64,000 bases of DNA from Deltaproteobacteria bacterium. Lineage in GTDB: Bacteria; Myxococcota; XYA12-FULL-58-9. Where the stretch lies: positions 1-64,000 of the forward strand of contig JACRCV010000082.1 in the NCBI GenBank assembly GCA_016218825.1, written 5' to 3'. The notes beneath the pieces are model-generated. The model made no database searches, had not been told where the DNA came from, and was given only the letters and a program-made list of their open reading frames with translations. Each line of letters opens with the position of its first letter. Within the stretch, counting starts at the first letter, position 1. Shown one piece after another: positions 44,371-54,291 of the stretch. The position numbers were made by a program, and so were the translations under genes.

Positions 44371-46037
44371 GGTCGCGGCTGCAGGCGCTGGCGCTGGCGG
44401 CCTCGATGACGGTGGCCTGCGGGAGGGCCACGACCCACGTGCCCGGCACCAACCGAGACCTGTCGATCCAGGTGGTGTTCGCCGACCGCAACGCGCTTCA
44501 CTTGAGCACGCTCGCCTGGTTCTCGTTGGTCCTGAGCGTCGGCGGCGAGAGCTACACCTACGCGTTGAACTACGACGCCGGCAGCAGCACGTTGAGCTTC
44601 GTCCCGGCGGCGCCTACCGATCTGCCGGTCGAGGGCATCGTGACCGCGACGCTGCAGGCCTATGACTACGGCGGCCAGCCGGTCGTCACCGACGGCGCCT
44701 ACGTCGGCGGTCGCAGCAACCCGGTGGACCTCGCGGCCGCCGACGCCGCGGGGACGGTCAAGCTCCCGATTGTCATCGGCAAGCTCGGCGGCTTCGTTCC
44801 CCTCGGTGTCGACCTGAGCCGGGCGCGCTTCCTCCACACCGCGACCGCGGTGGGGCCGACGGCGCTGCTCGTCGTCGGTGGCGCCGGCCTCGGGACGCCT
44901 CTGGCAGCGACCGGCTTCGTTGATCTCATCGAGTGGTTGGATCGCTTCGCCCATCAGCACTGCACCGCCACCAGCGGCGGTGTGGCGAGCGGCGACTGTG
45001 GTGCCTGGGGCACGGTGCCGCCGCCCCGAGTCGATCACGTCGCGTTGGCGCTGGCAACCGGCTTCGGCCCCGCCTGCCCGCATCGCGACGCCATCCTCGT
45101 GGCCTTGGGACGAGACGAGGCCGGCGCCGCGCTCGGTGATGCCTACCTCTTCGAAGCGGCGGGCTTCGCGAGCGGCGGCGCGTTCACCAAGCTGTCGTTG
45201 GCGCTGACACCGCGTGCCGGCGCGACCGCCTACGCGACGCGGGACTGCCGGGTGGTGCTCGCCGCCGGCCACGGCAGCGGCGACCTCACCCCGATCGCCG
45301 ACGCCGAGGTGTTGTCGTTTGCGCCCGGCGGGGTGACGATCGCGGGTCGGGTGACGCTCCCGAGGCCCACGGTCCATGCGATGGCGTTCCGCCTCGACAA
45401 CGGCATCGACGAGGTCATCGTTGCCGGCGGCGAAGACGCCAGCGGGGCCGCGGTGAAGAGCGCGATGTCGTTGCCGAACAACGTCGCCAGCCTCGTCGCC
45501 TACGACCTGGACGCCGATCCCCCGACCTACAACGGCGCTCGGGCGACGATGCGCTGTGCCCGCCTCGGCCCGGTGGCTGCAAGGCTCCAAGTGGGCGGCA
45601 TCCTCGCGTCGACGCTGATCGTCGGCGACGGTAGCCCGGCTTGCGCCGGCGGCGGCGCCGAGATGTTCCGCGCCTCGTCGTCGCCCGTCGAGCTGCCCTA
45701 TGACGGGTTCGTCGACGTCAGCGCCGCGATCCACACCCCGCGGTTTGTCGGGCATGGCGTTGCCGCGCTCCCCGACGGCAGCGCTCTGATCTTCGGCGGT
45801 CACACCAGCGCCGACGTGGCGAGCCCGCCGACCAAGGCCGCCGAGCGCTTCGTGCTGAGCGCGCAGTTCTCCGCCGCGGCCGCTGCCGCCGGCGGTGACT
45901 TCTCCGAGCAGGGCGCGTTGTCCGGGCCCCGCGCCTTCCAGGCCACCGCGGTGCGTGGGGTGTGGGTGTGGGCGGTCGGTGGATTCACCGGCACCGAGGC
46001 GACCGCTCAGGTGGAGATCTATACCCTCGGCCTGTAG
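44367..46037 (+). CDS. lipoprotein with Kelch/propeller-like repeats
   Basis: A 556-residue lipoprotein (ASMTVAC, C18). A domain of ~150 residues with beta strands comes first, then propeller-type repeats: RARFLHTATAVGPTALLVVG, PRVDHVALALATGFG, PTVHAMAFRLDNGIDEVIVA, TPRFVGHGVAALPDGSALIF and PRAFQATAVRGVWVWAVGGF. The GTG start at 44367 overlaps the stop of the PEGA gene by 4 bp. No enzyme motif is visible. It is probably an outer-membrane-anchored partner of the PEGA protein. The kinase gene follows within ~50 bp on the same strand. Confidence 0.78.
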   Translation: MRSRLQALALAASMTVACGRATTHVPGTNRDLSIQVVFADRNALHLSTLAWFSLVLSVGGESYTYALNYDAGSSTLSFVPAAPTDLPVEGIVTATLQAYDYGGQPVVTDGAYVGGRSNPVDLAAADAAGTVKLPIVIGKLGGFVPLGVDLSRARFLHTATAVGPTALLVVGGAGLGTPLAATGFVDLIEWLDRFAHQHCTATSGGVASGDCGAWGTVPPPRVDHVALALATGFGPACPHRDAILVALGRDEAGAALGDAYLFEAAGFASGGAFTKLSLALTPRAGATAYATRDCRVVLAAGHGSGDLTPIADAEVLSFAPGGVTIAGRVTLPRPTVHAMAFRLDNGIDEVIVAGGEDASGAAVKSAMSLPNNVASLVAYDLDADPPTYNGARATMRCARLGPVAARLQVGGILASTLIVGDGSPACAGGGAEMFRASSSPVELPYDGFVDVSAAIHTPRFVGHGVAALPDGSALIFGGHTSADVASPPTKAAERFVLSAQFSAAAAAAGGDFSEQGALSGPRAFQATAVRGVWVWAVGGFTGTEATAQVEIYTLGL

Positions 46038-46085
46038 GCCTCGAAACCACGCCGGCAAAGATGCTATCGTGGCGCCCGAGGTCGC

Positions 46086-47789
46086 GTCACGCCGTCACTC
46101 TTCGGAAAATACATCCTCCTGGAGCGGCTGGCGGCCGGCGGTATGGGCGAGGTGTTTCTCGCCAAGGCGGGCGCCAAGGGCTTCGAGCGCTACTTTGCGA
46201 TCAAGCGCATCCTGACCAAGCACGAGGGCGCCGACGACTTCGAGAAGATGCTGATCAACGAGGCCCGGATCTCGATTGGGCTCGTGCATCCGAACATCGC
46301 CCAGGTCTTCGAGTTCGGCCACCTCGAGGGCCACTTCTTTCTGGCGATGGAGTACGTGGACGGCCTTTCGGTGTCGAAGGTCCTGAACGCCGGCTTGAAG
46401 TCCAACCAGCCGGTGCCGACTCCGGACGCGATCTTCATCGCGATGCAGGTCTGTCGCGCCCTCGACTACGCGCACGACAAGGTGGACACCATGAGCAATC
46501 CGCTCGGGATCATCCACCGCGACATCAGCCCGCAGAACATCCTCATCGACACCAGCGGCTCGGTGAAGCTCATCGACTTCGGCATCGCCAAGGCGGCGGG
46601 CGCGGCCGCGGAGCAGCAGACCGAGGCCGGCTTCATCAAAGGCAAGCTCGGCTACATGTCGCCGGAGCAAGCGCGCGGCACCTCCCTCGACCGGCGCACC
46701 GACATCTTCTCGTTGGGGATCGTCCTCTACGAGATGCTGGCGATGCGGCGTTGTTTCACCGGCGCCAACCCGATGGAGCAGCTGCGCCTGGTGCAGCTCG
46801 CCGAAGTGCCGCCGCTCGAGACCCTCGGCACCGGGGCGCCGATGCCGCCGAGCCTCAAAGCGGCGCTCTTCAAAGCGCTGGCCGCGGATCGGGAAGCGCG
46901 CTTCGCGCGCGCCGGTGAGCTTGAGCAGGCCCTGGCGCACGCGCTCTCGGACGTCGACAAGGGCTACACGTCGCAGGGCCTGGCTCGGCTCGTTCGTCAA
47001 CTGGACTTCGAGCGCGATGTGCGCAGCGATCGGTTCAAGAAGTACGCCGACATTCACACCGAGCAGGTTCTGCCGACCCGGGTTCCCGGGGACGGCGGCG
47101 GGCCGCTGCCGGGGGTGAAGGCCGACTTCGACGCCCAGGTGCCGACCGTCGGTCTGGATCCGATGAGCGAGTCGGCGCGGCTGCGGGCCGAGGCCGGGAG
47201 CGGCTCGTTGCGCCAAGATCTGCAGTCCGTAGAGATCCCGATCCCGGCCCGGCGTCCGTGGCTGCGGGATCTCATCCTGGCGCTGGCGATCCTGCCCGGC
47301 GTCGGCGCCGGCCTCTACCTGGCGTTCGGCCGGCATGAGCCAGCCCCACCCATCACGCCGCCGGTCACCACGGCGCCGGCCGCTGCGCTCCAGCCAGCCG
47401 CCCCCGTCCCGTCCCCGCCCGCCACGCCGGCGCCAGCCGCCACCACCGTCGCGGCACCGACCGATGCGGGCGCACCGCCGCCGATGAGCAAGGCCGCAGC
47501 GAAAGGGGCGAAGGGGCGCAAGAAGGCAGCCAGAGGCGCAGAGGCGGCCGCGCCTGGTGCCGCGCCCGCCGCTGCCGAAGAGGTGACCGGGTGTGTCGCG
47601 GTGGTCGTCGAGCCGTGGGCCGACGTGCTCCTGGACGGCAAGAAGCTCGGTACCACGCCGATCAAGTGCCTGGCGCTCAAGCCCGGCAGCTACCAGCTGA
47701 CGCTCTCCAACCCGGCGACCGGCGCGGCCAAACAGGTGCGGGTCAAAGTGGAAGCGAAGAAGACCGTCAAGGTGTTCGAGCAGCTCTGA
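46086..47789 (+). CDS. Ser/Thr protein kinase with transmembrane helix and C-terminal PEGA domain
   Basis: A Hanks-type kinase: glycine loop LAAGGMGEVFLAK, ATP-binding K in FAIKRIL, catalytic HRDISPQN, DFG in KLIDFGIAK, and GYMSPEQARG. A linker follows, then a membrane helix (LILALAILPGVGAGLYLAF), a Pro/Ala-rich stretch and a PEGA domain (VVVEPWADVLLDGKKLGTTP). The first ATG in frame (46143) falls inside the glycine loop. In-frame sequence upstream encodes a normal kinase N terminus (LFGKYILLERLAAGG) back to the previous stop, but has no ATG, GTG or TTG. GTC at 46086 lies after a GAGG site and is listed as the probable boundary. An upstream frameshift is the alternative. Confidence 0.85.
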   Translation, partial: VTPSLFGKYILLERLAAGGMGEVFLAKAGAKGFERYFAIKRILTKHEGADDFEKMLINEARISIGLVHPNIAQVFEFGHLEGHFFLAMEYVDGLSVSKVLNAGLKSNQPVPTPDAIFIAMQVCRALDYAHDKVDTMSNPLGIIHRDISPQNILIDTSGSVKLIDFGIAKAAGAAAEQQTEAGFIKGKLGYMSPEQARGTSLDRRTDIFSLGIVLYEMLAMRRCFTGANPMEQLRLVQLAEVPPLETLGTGAPMPPSLKAALFKALAADREARFARAGELEQALAHALSDVDKGYTSQGLARLVRQLDFERDVRSDRFKKYADIHTEQVLPTRVPGDGGGPLPGVKADFDAQVPTVGLDPMSESARLRAEAGSGSLRQDLQSVEIPIPARRPWLRDLILALAILPGVGAGLYLAFGRHEPAPPITPPVTTAPAAALQPAAPVPSPPATPAPAATTVAAPTDAGAPPPMSKAAAKGAKGRKKAARGAEAAAPGAAPAAAEEVTGCVAVVVEPWADVLLDGKKLGTTPIKCLALKPGSYQLTLSNPATGAAKQVRVKVEAKKTVKVFEQL

Positions 47790-47915
47790 CGAGGCGCGGC
47801 CGCAGCGCTACATCGGATCCACGCCGCTGCAGCCGTTGCGGTCGGCGCCCTTGCCGCGGGCCGGGGTTGGCGGGCATGATTCGCGACCGGTCGTTGACCG
47901 GGGGCAGGAAGGCAC

Positions 47916-48335
47916 ATGGCGTTGCGTTGGACCCGCGACATGGAGACCGGCTTCGTGCCGATGGACCGGGACCACCGGGAGGTCGTCAGCGGTCTGCAGG
48001 AGCTCCTCTTGGCTCTCGATCAGAGCGACGTCGCCGCGGTGCGCGCCTCGCTGCGCGTCGCCAAGGCCCGCGTCGTCGCCCACTTCGCCTTCGAAGAACA
48101 GCTGATGGCCGAGCATCGGTACCAGGCCGCCGCCGAGCACCGTGAAGCGCACGCGTCGTTCGTCCGCGACGTCACCAGGTTCGAGGCCGAGGTGGTCAAG
48201 AAGGGGCTGACCGAGAAGTTCCGACTGTGGGCCGGCGGTCGACTGCTGTTGTGGTTCAAGTTCCACATCACGACGCACGACATGGCGCTGGCCCGGGTGC
48301 TCTCCCCGGTCGGCGCACGCCCGCATCGGAGGTGA
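47916..48335 (+). CDS. bacteriohemerythrin
   Basis: 139 residues. The four-helix diiron oxygen-binding fold keeps all seven ligands: H20 (MDRDHREV), H56 and E60 (VAHFAFEEQL), H75 and H79 (EHREAHASF), H117 and D122 (WFKFHITTHDM). It may store or sense oxygen, or deliver it to an oxygenase. It is a stand-alone form, with no signalling domain. The ATG has GGAAGG a few bases upstream. It follows the kinase gene after 126 bp, with no evident functional link. Confidence 0.94.
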   Translation: MALRWTRDMETGFVPMDRDHREVVSGLQELLLALDQSDVAAVRASLRVAKARVVAHFAFEEQLMAEHRYQAAAEHREAHASFVRDVTRFEAEVVKKGLTEKFRLWAGGRLLLWFKFHITTHDMALARVLSPVGARPHRR

Positions 48336-48385
48336 CGGCGGGCGACGGGTCCGCCGGCCTGCCGTGAAGCCCACCGCCGCGGGTA

Positions 48386-48414
48386 TTTTCAGGCGCGCGG
48401 CGCTACGCTACACT
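48386..48414 (+). promoter_or_regulatory. possible promoter of the SulP gene
   Basis: TTTTCA (48386-48391) and TACACT (48409-48414) are separated by 17 bases, in the 156-bp gap after the hemerythrin gene. The match is moderate: four of six positions in each box. Confidence 0.35.
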
Positions 48415-48491
48415 TCGCTGTCTGCGGCGCGGTGCTTTGGCCTTGGGCTCACGAGACTCCCGGCCGGCGATACGCCGCCACCAGCCCTGGG

Positions 48492-50303
48492 GTGTCCTTG
48501 TCCGCGACGCGTGTTGTCTCCCGCTTGCAGGTGACCCTGCTCCGCCGGATCCCGGCGCTCGATTCGCTGCGACGCTACACCTTTGCCGCGGCGCGGGCGG
48601 ACGTGGTGGCCGGACTGTCGGTGGCCGCGGTGGCGGTGCCGCAAGCGATGGCCTACGCGATGATCGCGGGGTTGCCGGTTCAGTACGGCCTCTACACCGC
48701 CGTGGTGATGACCGCGGTCGGGGCCTTGCTCGACTCGTCGCGGCAGCTCATCAACGGGCCCACCAACGCGATCTCGATCGCGGTCTTGAGCGCCGTCGGT
48801 GGGATCGCGGCTTTGGACGACAAGATCCAAACGGTGATGTTGATCGGGCTCTTGGTCGGCGCCATCCAGCTTGGCATCAGCTTGGTGCGCATCGGCGATC
48901 TGACGCGCTACATCTCGCACTCGGTCATCGTCGGCTTCACCGCGGGCGCCAGCCTGCTGCTGGTGCTCGATCAGACGAAGAACCTGCTCGGTCTGACCGC
49001 GGTCGGTGACGCCCACGACCACTTCCTCTACCGGTTCTGGCTGACGCTGACCGAGGGCGGCGCGGTCCACCTCCTGACGTTGGGCGTGGGGCTGGCGTCG
49101 GTGGCGCTGGTGCTGGCGCTCAGGTGGCTCAAGGGTTTGCTCGGTTGGCGCCTGCTCCCGGAGCTGCTGCTCGTGGTGATCGTGATGGCGGCGGCGACCG
49201 CGCACTTCGGTTGGGATCGACAAGGCGTCAAGGTGGTGGGTGAGATCCCAGCGGCGCTGCCGTCGCTGCGCGTGCCGCGCTTCGACCTCGCGATGATGCG
49301 GGAGCTCGCCAGCGGCGCCCTCGCCATCGCGCTCCTCGGGCTGTTGGAGGCCATCTCGATGGCCAAGGCGATCGCTGCGGTGACCCGGCAGCGCCTCGAC
49401 CTCAACCAGCAGTGCCTGAGCGAGGGAGTCGCCAACCTCGCCGGCAGCTTCTTCCAGTGCATGCCGGGCTCGGGCTCGCTGACCCGGTCGGCCATCAACC
49501 AGCAGGCGGGGGCGCAGACCCAGTGGTCCGGCGTCGTCTCGGCCGGCGCGGTGGCGCTGATCATGGTGTTGTTCGCGCCGTACGCCCGGTTCATCCCGCG
49601 CTCGGCGCTCGCGGGCTTGTTGATGGTCACTGCGCTGCGGATGGTGAGCTTCAAAGACCTGCGCTACCACGTGCACGCCTCGCGCTTCGACGCCGCCATC
49701 GTCGCGGTGACCGCGATCGCCGCGTTCGCGATCTCCATCGAGTTCTGCGTGTTGATCGGCGTCGTGATGTCGTTTCTGTTGGCGGTGCCGCGCACCGGCC
49801 AGATGCTGCTCGCCGAGTTCGTCGTCACCCCGGACGGTACGGTGCACGAGCGGCTCGAGCGCGACTGCGTGTGCGGCCATATGCTGGTCTTCGGGCTCGA
49901 GGGCGAGATGTACTTCGGCGCCGGCGCCAGCCTCGAGCAGCACCTGGATGTCATCGAGCGCCGGGCGACCGCCGACACCCAGGCCGTGGTGCTGCGCATG
50001 AAGCGGGCCCGCAATCCCGACGCCGTGGGGATGGGGCTGCTCGAGGGCTGCATCGACCGCCTCCGGGCGCGCGGCGTGCACGTGGTGCTGTGCGGCGTTC
50101 GCCACGAGATGATCGCAACCATGAAGAAGTGCGGGCTGGCCGCGAAGCTCGGTGAGGCGAACATCTTCCTCGAGCAGCCGGTCCGCCAGACGAGTACGCT
50201 GCTCGCGATCCGTTACGCGTACGACCTGTTGAGCGTGCGCTGCGCCGGCTGTACCCAGCGCGACCCCGGCAACGGCGCGGCCGGCCTGTACTACGTCATT
50301 TGA
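48492..50303 (+). CDS. SulP-family anion transporter with STAS domain
   Basis: About 603 residues. The SulP membrane domain begins ADVVAGLSVAAVAVPQAMAY and continues GPTNAISIAVLS, SVIVGFTAGASLLLVLDQTK, LLGLLEAISMAKAIAAVTRQ, and NLAGSFFQCMPGSGSLTRSA. The C-terminal STAS domain (~465-580, MLVFGLEGEMYFGAGASLEQ...) ends in an unusual tail with two Cys (VRCAGCTQRD). The family carries sulfate, bicarbonate or other anions; the substrate is not assigned. The start is uncertain: GTG at 48432, 48492 and 48531 or TTG at 48498 are all possible, none with a clear ribosome site. Confidence 0.88.
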   Translation: MSLSATRVVSRLQVTLLRRIPALDSLRRYTFAAARADVVAGLSVAAVAVPQAMAYAMIAGLPVQYGLYTAVVMTAVGALLDSSRQLINGPTNAISIAVLSAVGGIAALDDKIQTVMLIGLLVGAIQLGISLVRIGDLTRYISHSVIVGFTAGASLLLVLDQTKNLLGLTAVGDAHDHFLYRFWLTLTEGGAVHLLTLGVGLASVALVLALRWLKGLLGWRLLPELLLVVIVMAAATAHFGWDRQGVKVVGEIPAALPSLRVPRFDLAMMRELASGALAIALLGLLEAISMAKAIAAVTRQRLDLNQQCLSEGVANLAGSFFQCMPGSGSLTRSAINQQAGAQTQWSGVVSAGAVALIMVLFAPYARFIPRSALAGLLMVTALRMVSFKDLRYHVHASRFDAAIVAVTAIAAFAISIEFCVLIGVVMSFLLAVPRTGQMLLAEFVVTPDGTVHERLERDCVCGHMLVFGLEGEMYFGAGASLEQHLDVIERRATADTQAVVLRMKRARNPDAVGMGLLEGCIDRLRARGVHVVLCGVRHEMIATMKKCGLAAKLGEANIFLEQPVRQTSTLLAIRYAYDLLSVRCAGCTQRDPGNGAAGLYYVI

Positions 50304-50383
50304 AGACGGGATGATCTCGACAGCGTCCTTCGGTTGCCGTCGCCAGGCGGAGTTGACGCTGGCACGGTTGGCGCTCGGCCAGT

Positions 50384-51535
50384 ATGCTGATCGATGTGCC
50401 TCTCAGAGCCAACCTAGCGTCGGTCGGGGCTCGGACGCTGACTCGCCGCGGCTCGCGGCTCGTCGCCGCGGCGATGGGATGCGTCGCCGGTGCTTGCGGC
50501 GCGCAGGTCACGAAGGTGGACGCCACTCTGATCCCATGCGTCACCGCCGCGGACTGCCCGGCGCCGTGGACCTGCGCTGCGGGTGTCTGTTGCCTGCGTT
50601 GCAGCGGCCCGGGCGACGCGGCCGGCGGCCCTGACGGTGCCGCAGCCCCCGACGGCGCGGGCATCATCGAGCCGGGCACCGAGGTCGATTCGGCAGACGC
50701 CGGCGATCCCGGTGGTGACGCCGGCGATCTCGCGGGCGTCGCCTGCAACGCCGGCTCCTACTGCGCCGGCGACGGTGCGTCCGGCCCGTGCCCGGCGGGG
50801 ACCTACCAGCCAGATCCCGGCATGCCGGGCTGCCTCGATTCGGGGGTCGGCTACTACGTCGGCAGCAGCGGCGCTGTCACCCGCAGCATCTGTTCGGCCG
50901 GCAGCTACTGTCCGCTGTCGAGGAACGTCGCGCCGACGCCCTGCGGCGCGGGCTCCTACACCGACACCCAAGGCGACGTGGGCGCCTCGACCTGCGCTCT
51001 TTGCGGCGCCGGCGCGTACTGTCCAGGCGACGGCGCGCCGCACGCGTGTGCCGTCGGCACCTACCAGCCGTCCACCGGCCAGTCGTCTTGCGCCAACTCC
51101 GGCGCCGGCTACTACGTCGACCAAGCCGGGGCCACGAGCCGCACCGCCTGCACCGCCGGTGGCAACTACTGCCCGCTGGACGCCAACTCCGGCGTTAGCG
51201 ATTGCGCTGCCGGCTACTACACCAACACCGGCGGCACCGCCGGGGCGTACAAATGCAACGAGTGCGGCGTGGGCTACTACTGCACCGGCAACGGCGCCCG
51301 CCAGAGCTGCTCCGGCGGCAAGAGCTCACCGCCAGGCTCGGATGCCAGCGGCGACTGCGGCTGCAACATGAAGATGACGATCTGCGCTGCCGACTGCTCG
51401 AACTTCCCCTCCGGGTGCGCCTACGGCTCGACCCAATGGGTGAGCGGCGCGTCGCCGAGCCAGTCGTACTGCATCCCCGACGTCTCGTGGGGGCACGGCA
51501 GAGAATCGGTGTCTTGTACCTGGACCGGTCAATGA
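50384..51535 (+). CDS. cysteine-rich lipoprotein with GCC2/GCC3-like repeats
   Basis: A 383-residue lipoprotein (VAGAC, C38, after a long basic n-region). A small Cys cluster (CVTAADCPAPWTCAAGVCCL) and a Gly/Asp-rich linker precede about five repeats of the Ephrin-receptor/GCC2_GCC3 pattern (C.AGSYC.GDGA...CPAGTYQP..G...C; CGAGSYTDTQGDVGASTC). Such modules are known mainly in eukaryotic surface proteins and also in myxobacteria. The C-terminal ~80 residues form a separate Cys-containing domain (ICAADCSNFPSGCAYGSTQW). It is probably surface exposed; the ligand is unknown. Confidence 0.78.
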   Translation: MLIDVPLRANLASVGARTLTRRGSRLVAAAMGCVAGACGAQVTKVDATLIPCVTAADCPAPWTCAAGVCCLRCSGPGDAAGGPDGAAAPDGAGIIEPGTEVDSADAGDPGGDAGDLAGVACNAGSYCAGDGASGPCPAGTYQPDPGMPGCLDSGVGYYVGSSGAVTRSICSAGSYCPLSRNVAPTPCGAGSYTDTQGDVGASTCALCGAGAYCPGDGAPHACAVGTYQPSTGQSSCANSGAGYYVDQAGATSRTACTAGGNYCPLDANSGVSDCAAGYYTNTGGTAGAYKCNECGVGYYCTGNGARQSCSGGKSSPPGSDASGDCGCNMKMTICAADCSNFPSGCAYGSTQWVSGASPSQSYCIPDVSWGHGRESVSCTWTGQ

Positions 51536-51701
51536 CGCGGCCACGTTGACCCCGGCCGACTCGAGGTCCAGGCGCTCCCGGCTCGAAGATCCGTTCTGCC
51601 GAATAGTTGCTGCCGTCCGCGTCGCACGCGACAATGGGCCATTCGTCTGCGGTGGCCCCGGGGGGGGGCCGGTCGTTGGCTGTGGCCACGAGGGCGTTCG
51701 C

Positions 51702-52934
51702 ATGGATGCAGCGCGGGTCTTGGCGATGGTGCTCGCCGGCGGGGCCGGCAAGCGGCTGTTGCCGCTGACCGCCGAGCGCGCCAAGCCGGCGGTGCCGTTC
51801 GCGGGGCGCTATCGGCTCGTGGACTTCGTGCTCTCCAACCTGGTCAACAGCGGCTTCCTGAAGATCAAGGTGCTGACCCAATACATGTCCGACTCGCTGA
51901 ACACTCACGTGTCGCGCGGTTGGCACCTGGCGACGGTGGTCGACAACTTCGTCGAGCTGGTGCCGGCGCAGCAGCGCCTCGGCCCCACCTGGTATCGGGG
52001 CTCGGCGGACGCGCTGTATCAGAACCTCAACATGCTGACCGACGAGCGACCCGACTACGTCGCGATCCTCTGGGCCGACCACGTCTACAAGATGGACCTG
52101 CGGGAGATGCTGGCCTTCCACTGCGAGATGGGCGCCACCTTGACCCTGGCGGCGACCCCGGTGCCGCTCGCCCAGGCGAAGGACTTCGGCTGCATCACCG
52201 TCGACGAGCACTGGCGGATGATCGGTTATCGCGAGAAGCCCGCCGACCCGCAGCCGCTGCCGAGCCAACCGGACGCGGCGCTGGCGTCGATGGGGATCCA
52301 CATCTTCTCGACCGAGGTCCTGGTCCGGGCCATCGCGGCCGACGCCGCCAACAAAGAGTCGTCACACGACTTCGGCAAGGACATCGTGCCGCGGCTGTTC
52401 CAGAACGAGCCGGTCTACGTCTACGATTTCAGTCGCAACCAGCACCCCGGGATGACCGAGCAGGAGCGCGGCTACTGGCGCGACGTCGGCACCCTGCACG
52501 CCTACTGGTCGGCGCACATGGACCTGGTGTCGACCGCGCCGATCTTCAACCTCTACAACATGGAATGGCCGATCCACACCTACTACCGGCCGCTGCCGCC
52601 GGCGAAGTTCGTGCACGACATGCCGAGCGAGGGCCGGGTCGGCTTCGCCACCGAGTCGATGGTCAGCGAAGGCTGCATCATCTCCGGCGGTCGGATCCAC
52701 CGCTCGGTGTTGAGCCCGCGGGTGCGGATCAACTCGTACTGCCAGGTCTACGAGTCGATCCTCTTCGACGGCGTCAACGTCGGCCGCCGCTGCCGCTTGA
52801 ACCGCACCATCGTCGACAAGGGCGTCGACATCCCCGCGGGGACCGAGATCGGCTACGACCGGGCCGCCGACGAGAAGCGCTTCCACGTCGACGAGTCCGG
52901 CATCGTCGTGGTGAAGAAGGGCTACAAGTTCTGA
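51702..52934 (+). CDS. glgC: glucose-1-phosphate adenylyltransferase (ADP-glucose pyrophosphorylase)
   Basis: It makes ADP-glucose for glycogen synthesis. The 410-residue protein has the nucleotidyltransferase start VLAMVLAGGAGKRLLPLT, RAKPAVPFAGRYRLVDFVLS, the WYRGSADALYQNL motif, VAILWADHVYKMD and the CITVDEHWRMIGYREKP region. A left-handed beta-helix C terminus follows (MVSEGCIISGGRIHRSVLSP, ILFDGVNVGRRCRLNRTIVD). It ends VKKGYKF. The frame opens 156 bases earlier; the ATG at 51702 after CGAGGGCGTTCGC fits the family. No glycogen synthase is adjacent. It converges on the VOC gene with no gap. Confidence 0.96.
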   Translation: MDAARVLAMVLAGGAGKRLLPLTAERAKPAVPFAGRYRLVDFVLSNLVNSGFLKIKVLTQYMSDSLNTHVSRGWHLATVVDNFVELVPAQQRLGPTWYRGSADALYQNLNMLTDERPDYVAILWADHVYKMDLREMLAFHCEMGATLTLAATPVPLAQAKDFGCITVDEHWRMIGYREKPADPQPLPSQPDAALASMGIHIFSTEVLVRAIAADAANKESSHDFGKDIVPRLFQNEPVYVYDFSRNQHPGMTEQERGYWRDVGTLHAYWSAHMDLVSTAPIFNLYNMEWPIHTYYRPLPPAKFVHDMPSEGRVGFATESMVSEGCIISGGRIHRSVLSPRVRINSYCQVYESILFDGVNVGRRCRLNRTIVDKGVDIPAGTEIGYDRAADEKRFHVDESGIVVVKKGYKF

Positions 52935-53369
52935 CTATGCCGCCGCGACCGGGTAATGCGACAGTCCGATCAGGTTCCCCTCCGGGTCGTTGATGTAGAG
53001 CGTGTACGCCGACTCGCGGGCGACCTCGACCTTGGCCCGCCGTAGCCGCGCTCGCCAGCGATCCCGCTCCTTCGGAGGGATCGCCAACGCCAGGCAGTGC
53101 CAGCCTGGCGCCTGCGGATGCCGCGTCGGCCCCGACCTCGCGGCGCGCTCGATCGCGACAAAGACGTCGCCGCCGGTCGCGAGCCAGACCGAGCGCGGCT
53201 CGCCGGCGCCGTCCGTCCAGCGTTTGATGACCCGGAGGCCGAGGACGCGGACGTAGAAGCGCTCGGCGGCGGCGAGGTCGTGGACCAGCACCGCGAGGTG
53301 GTGCACCCCGGTGGGCTGCGGCTTGCGGCGCTTCGATCCGGAGGGACGGTGGAGCTTGGTCGGCGGCAT
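52935..53369 (-). CDS. glyoxalase/bleomycin-resistance (VOC) fold protein
   Basis: A 144-residue VOC metalloprotein. The two beta-alpha-beta-beta-beta modules begin VHHLAVLVHDLAAAERFYVR and WHCLALAIPPKERDRWRARL. The final strand is YTLYINDPEGNLIGLSHY. Candidate metal ligands are H in HHLAVL, H in WHCLAL and E in DPEGN. A 20-residue basic N-terminal extension precedes the fold. The ATG has AGGAG upstream. The substrate could be a toxic aldehyde or antibiotic but is not assignable. Its stop abuts that of glgC. Confidence 0.86.
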   Translation of the reverse strand: MPPTKLHRPSGSKRRKPQPTGVHHLAVLVHDLAAAERFYVRVLGLRVIKRWTDGAGEPRSVWLATGGDVFVAIERAARSGPTRHPQAPGWHCLALAIPPKERDRWRARLRRAKVEVARESAYTLYINDPEGNLIGLSHYPVAAA

Positions 53370-53397
53370 CGATGCTCTCCTGGCGTGCGGAAGCGAG

Positions 53398-53423
53398 TGA
53401 CCGCATGTTATACAAGACGGTCA
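53398..53423 (+). promoter_or_regulatory. -10 box inside a dyad upstream of moxR-coxE
   Basis: TATACA (53409-53414) lies inside a 6-bp inverted repeat, TGACCG (53398-53403) / CGGTCA (53418-53423), about 35 bases before the MoxR ATG. The -35 region is weak, which would suit an activator or repressor bound at the dyad. Confidence 0.4.
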
Positions 53424-53454
53424 GCTGACGCCCAGTCGAAGGTCGAGGCAAGGC

Positions 53455-54290
<836 letters not shown>

Positions 54291-54291
<1 letters not shown>

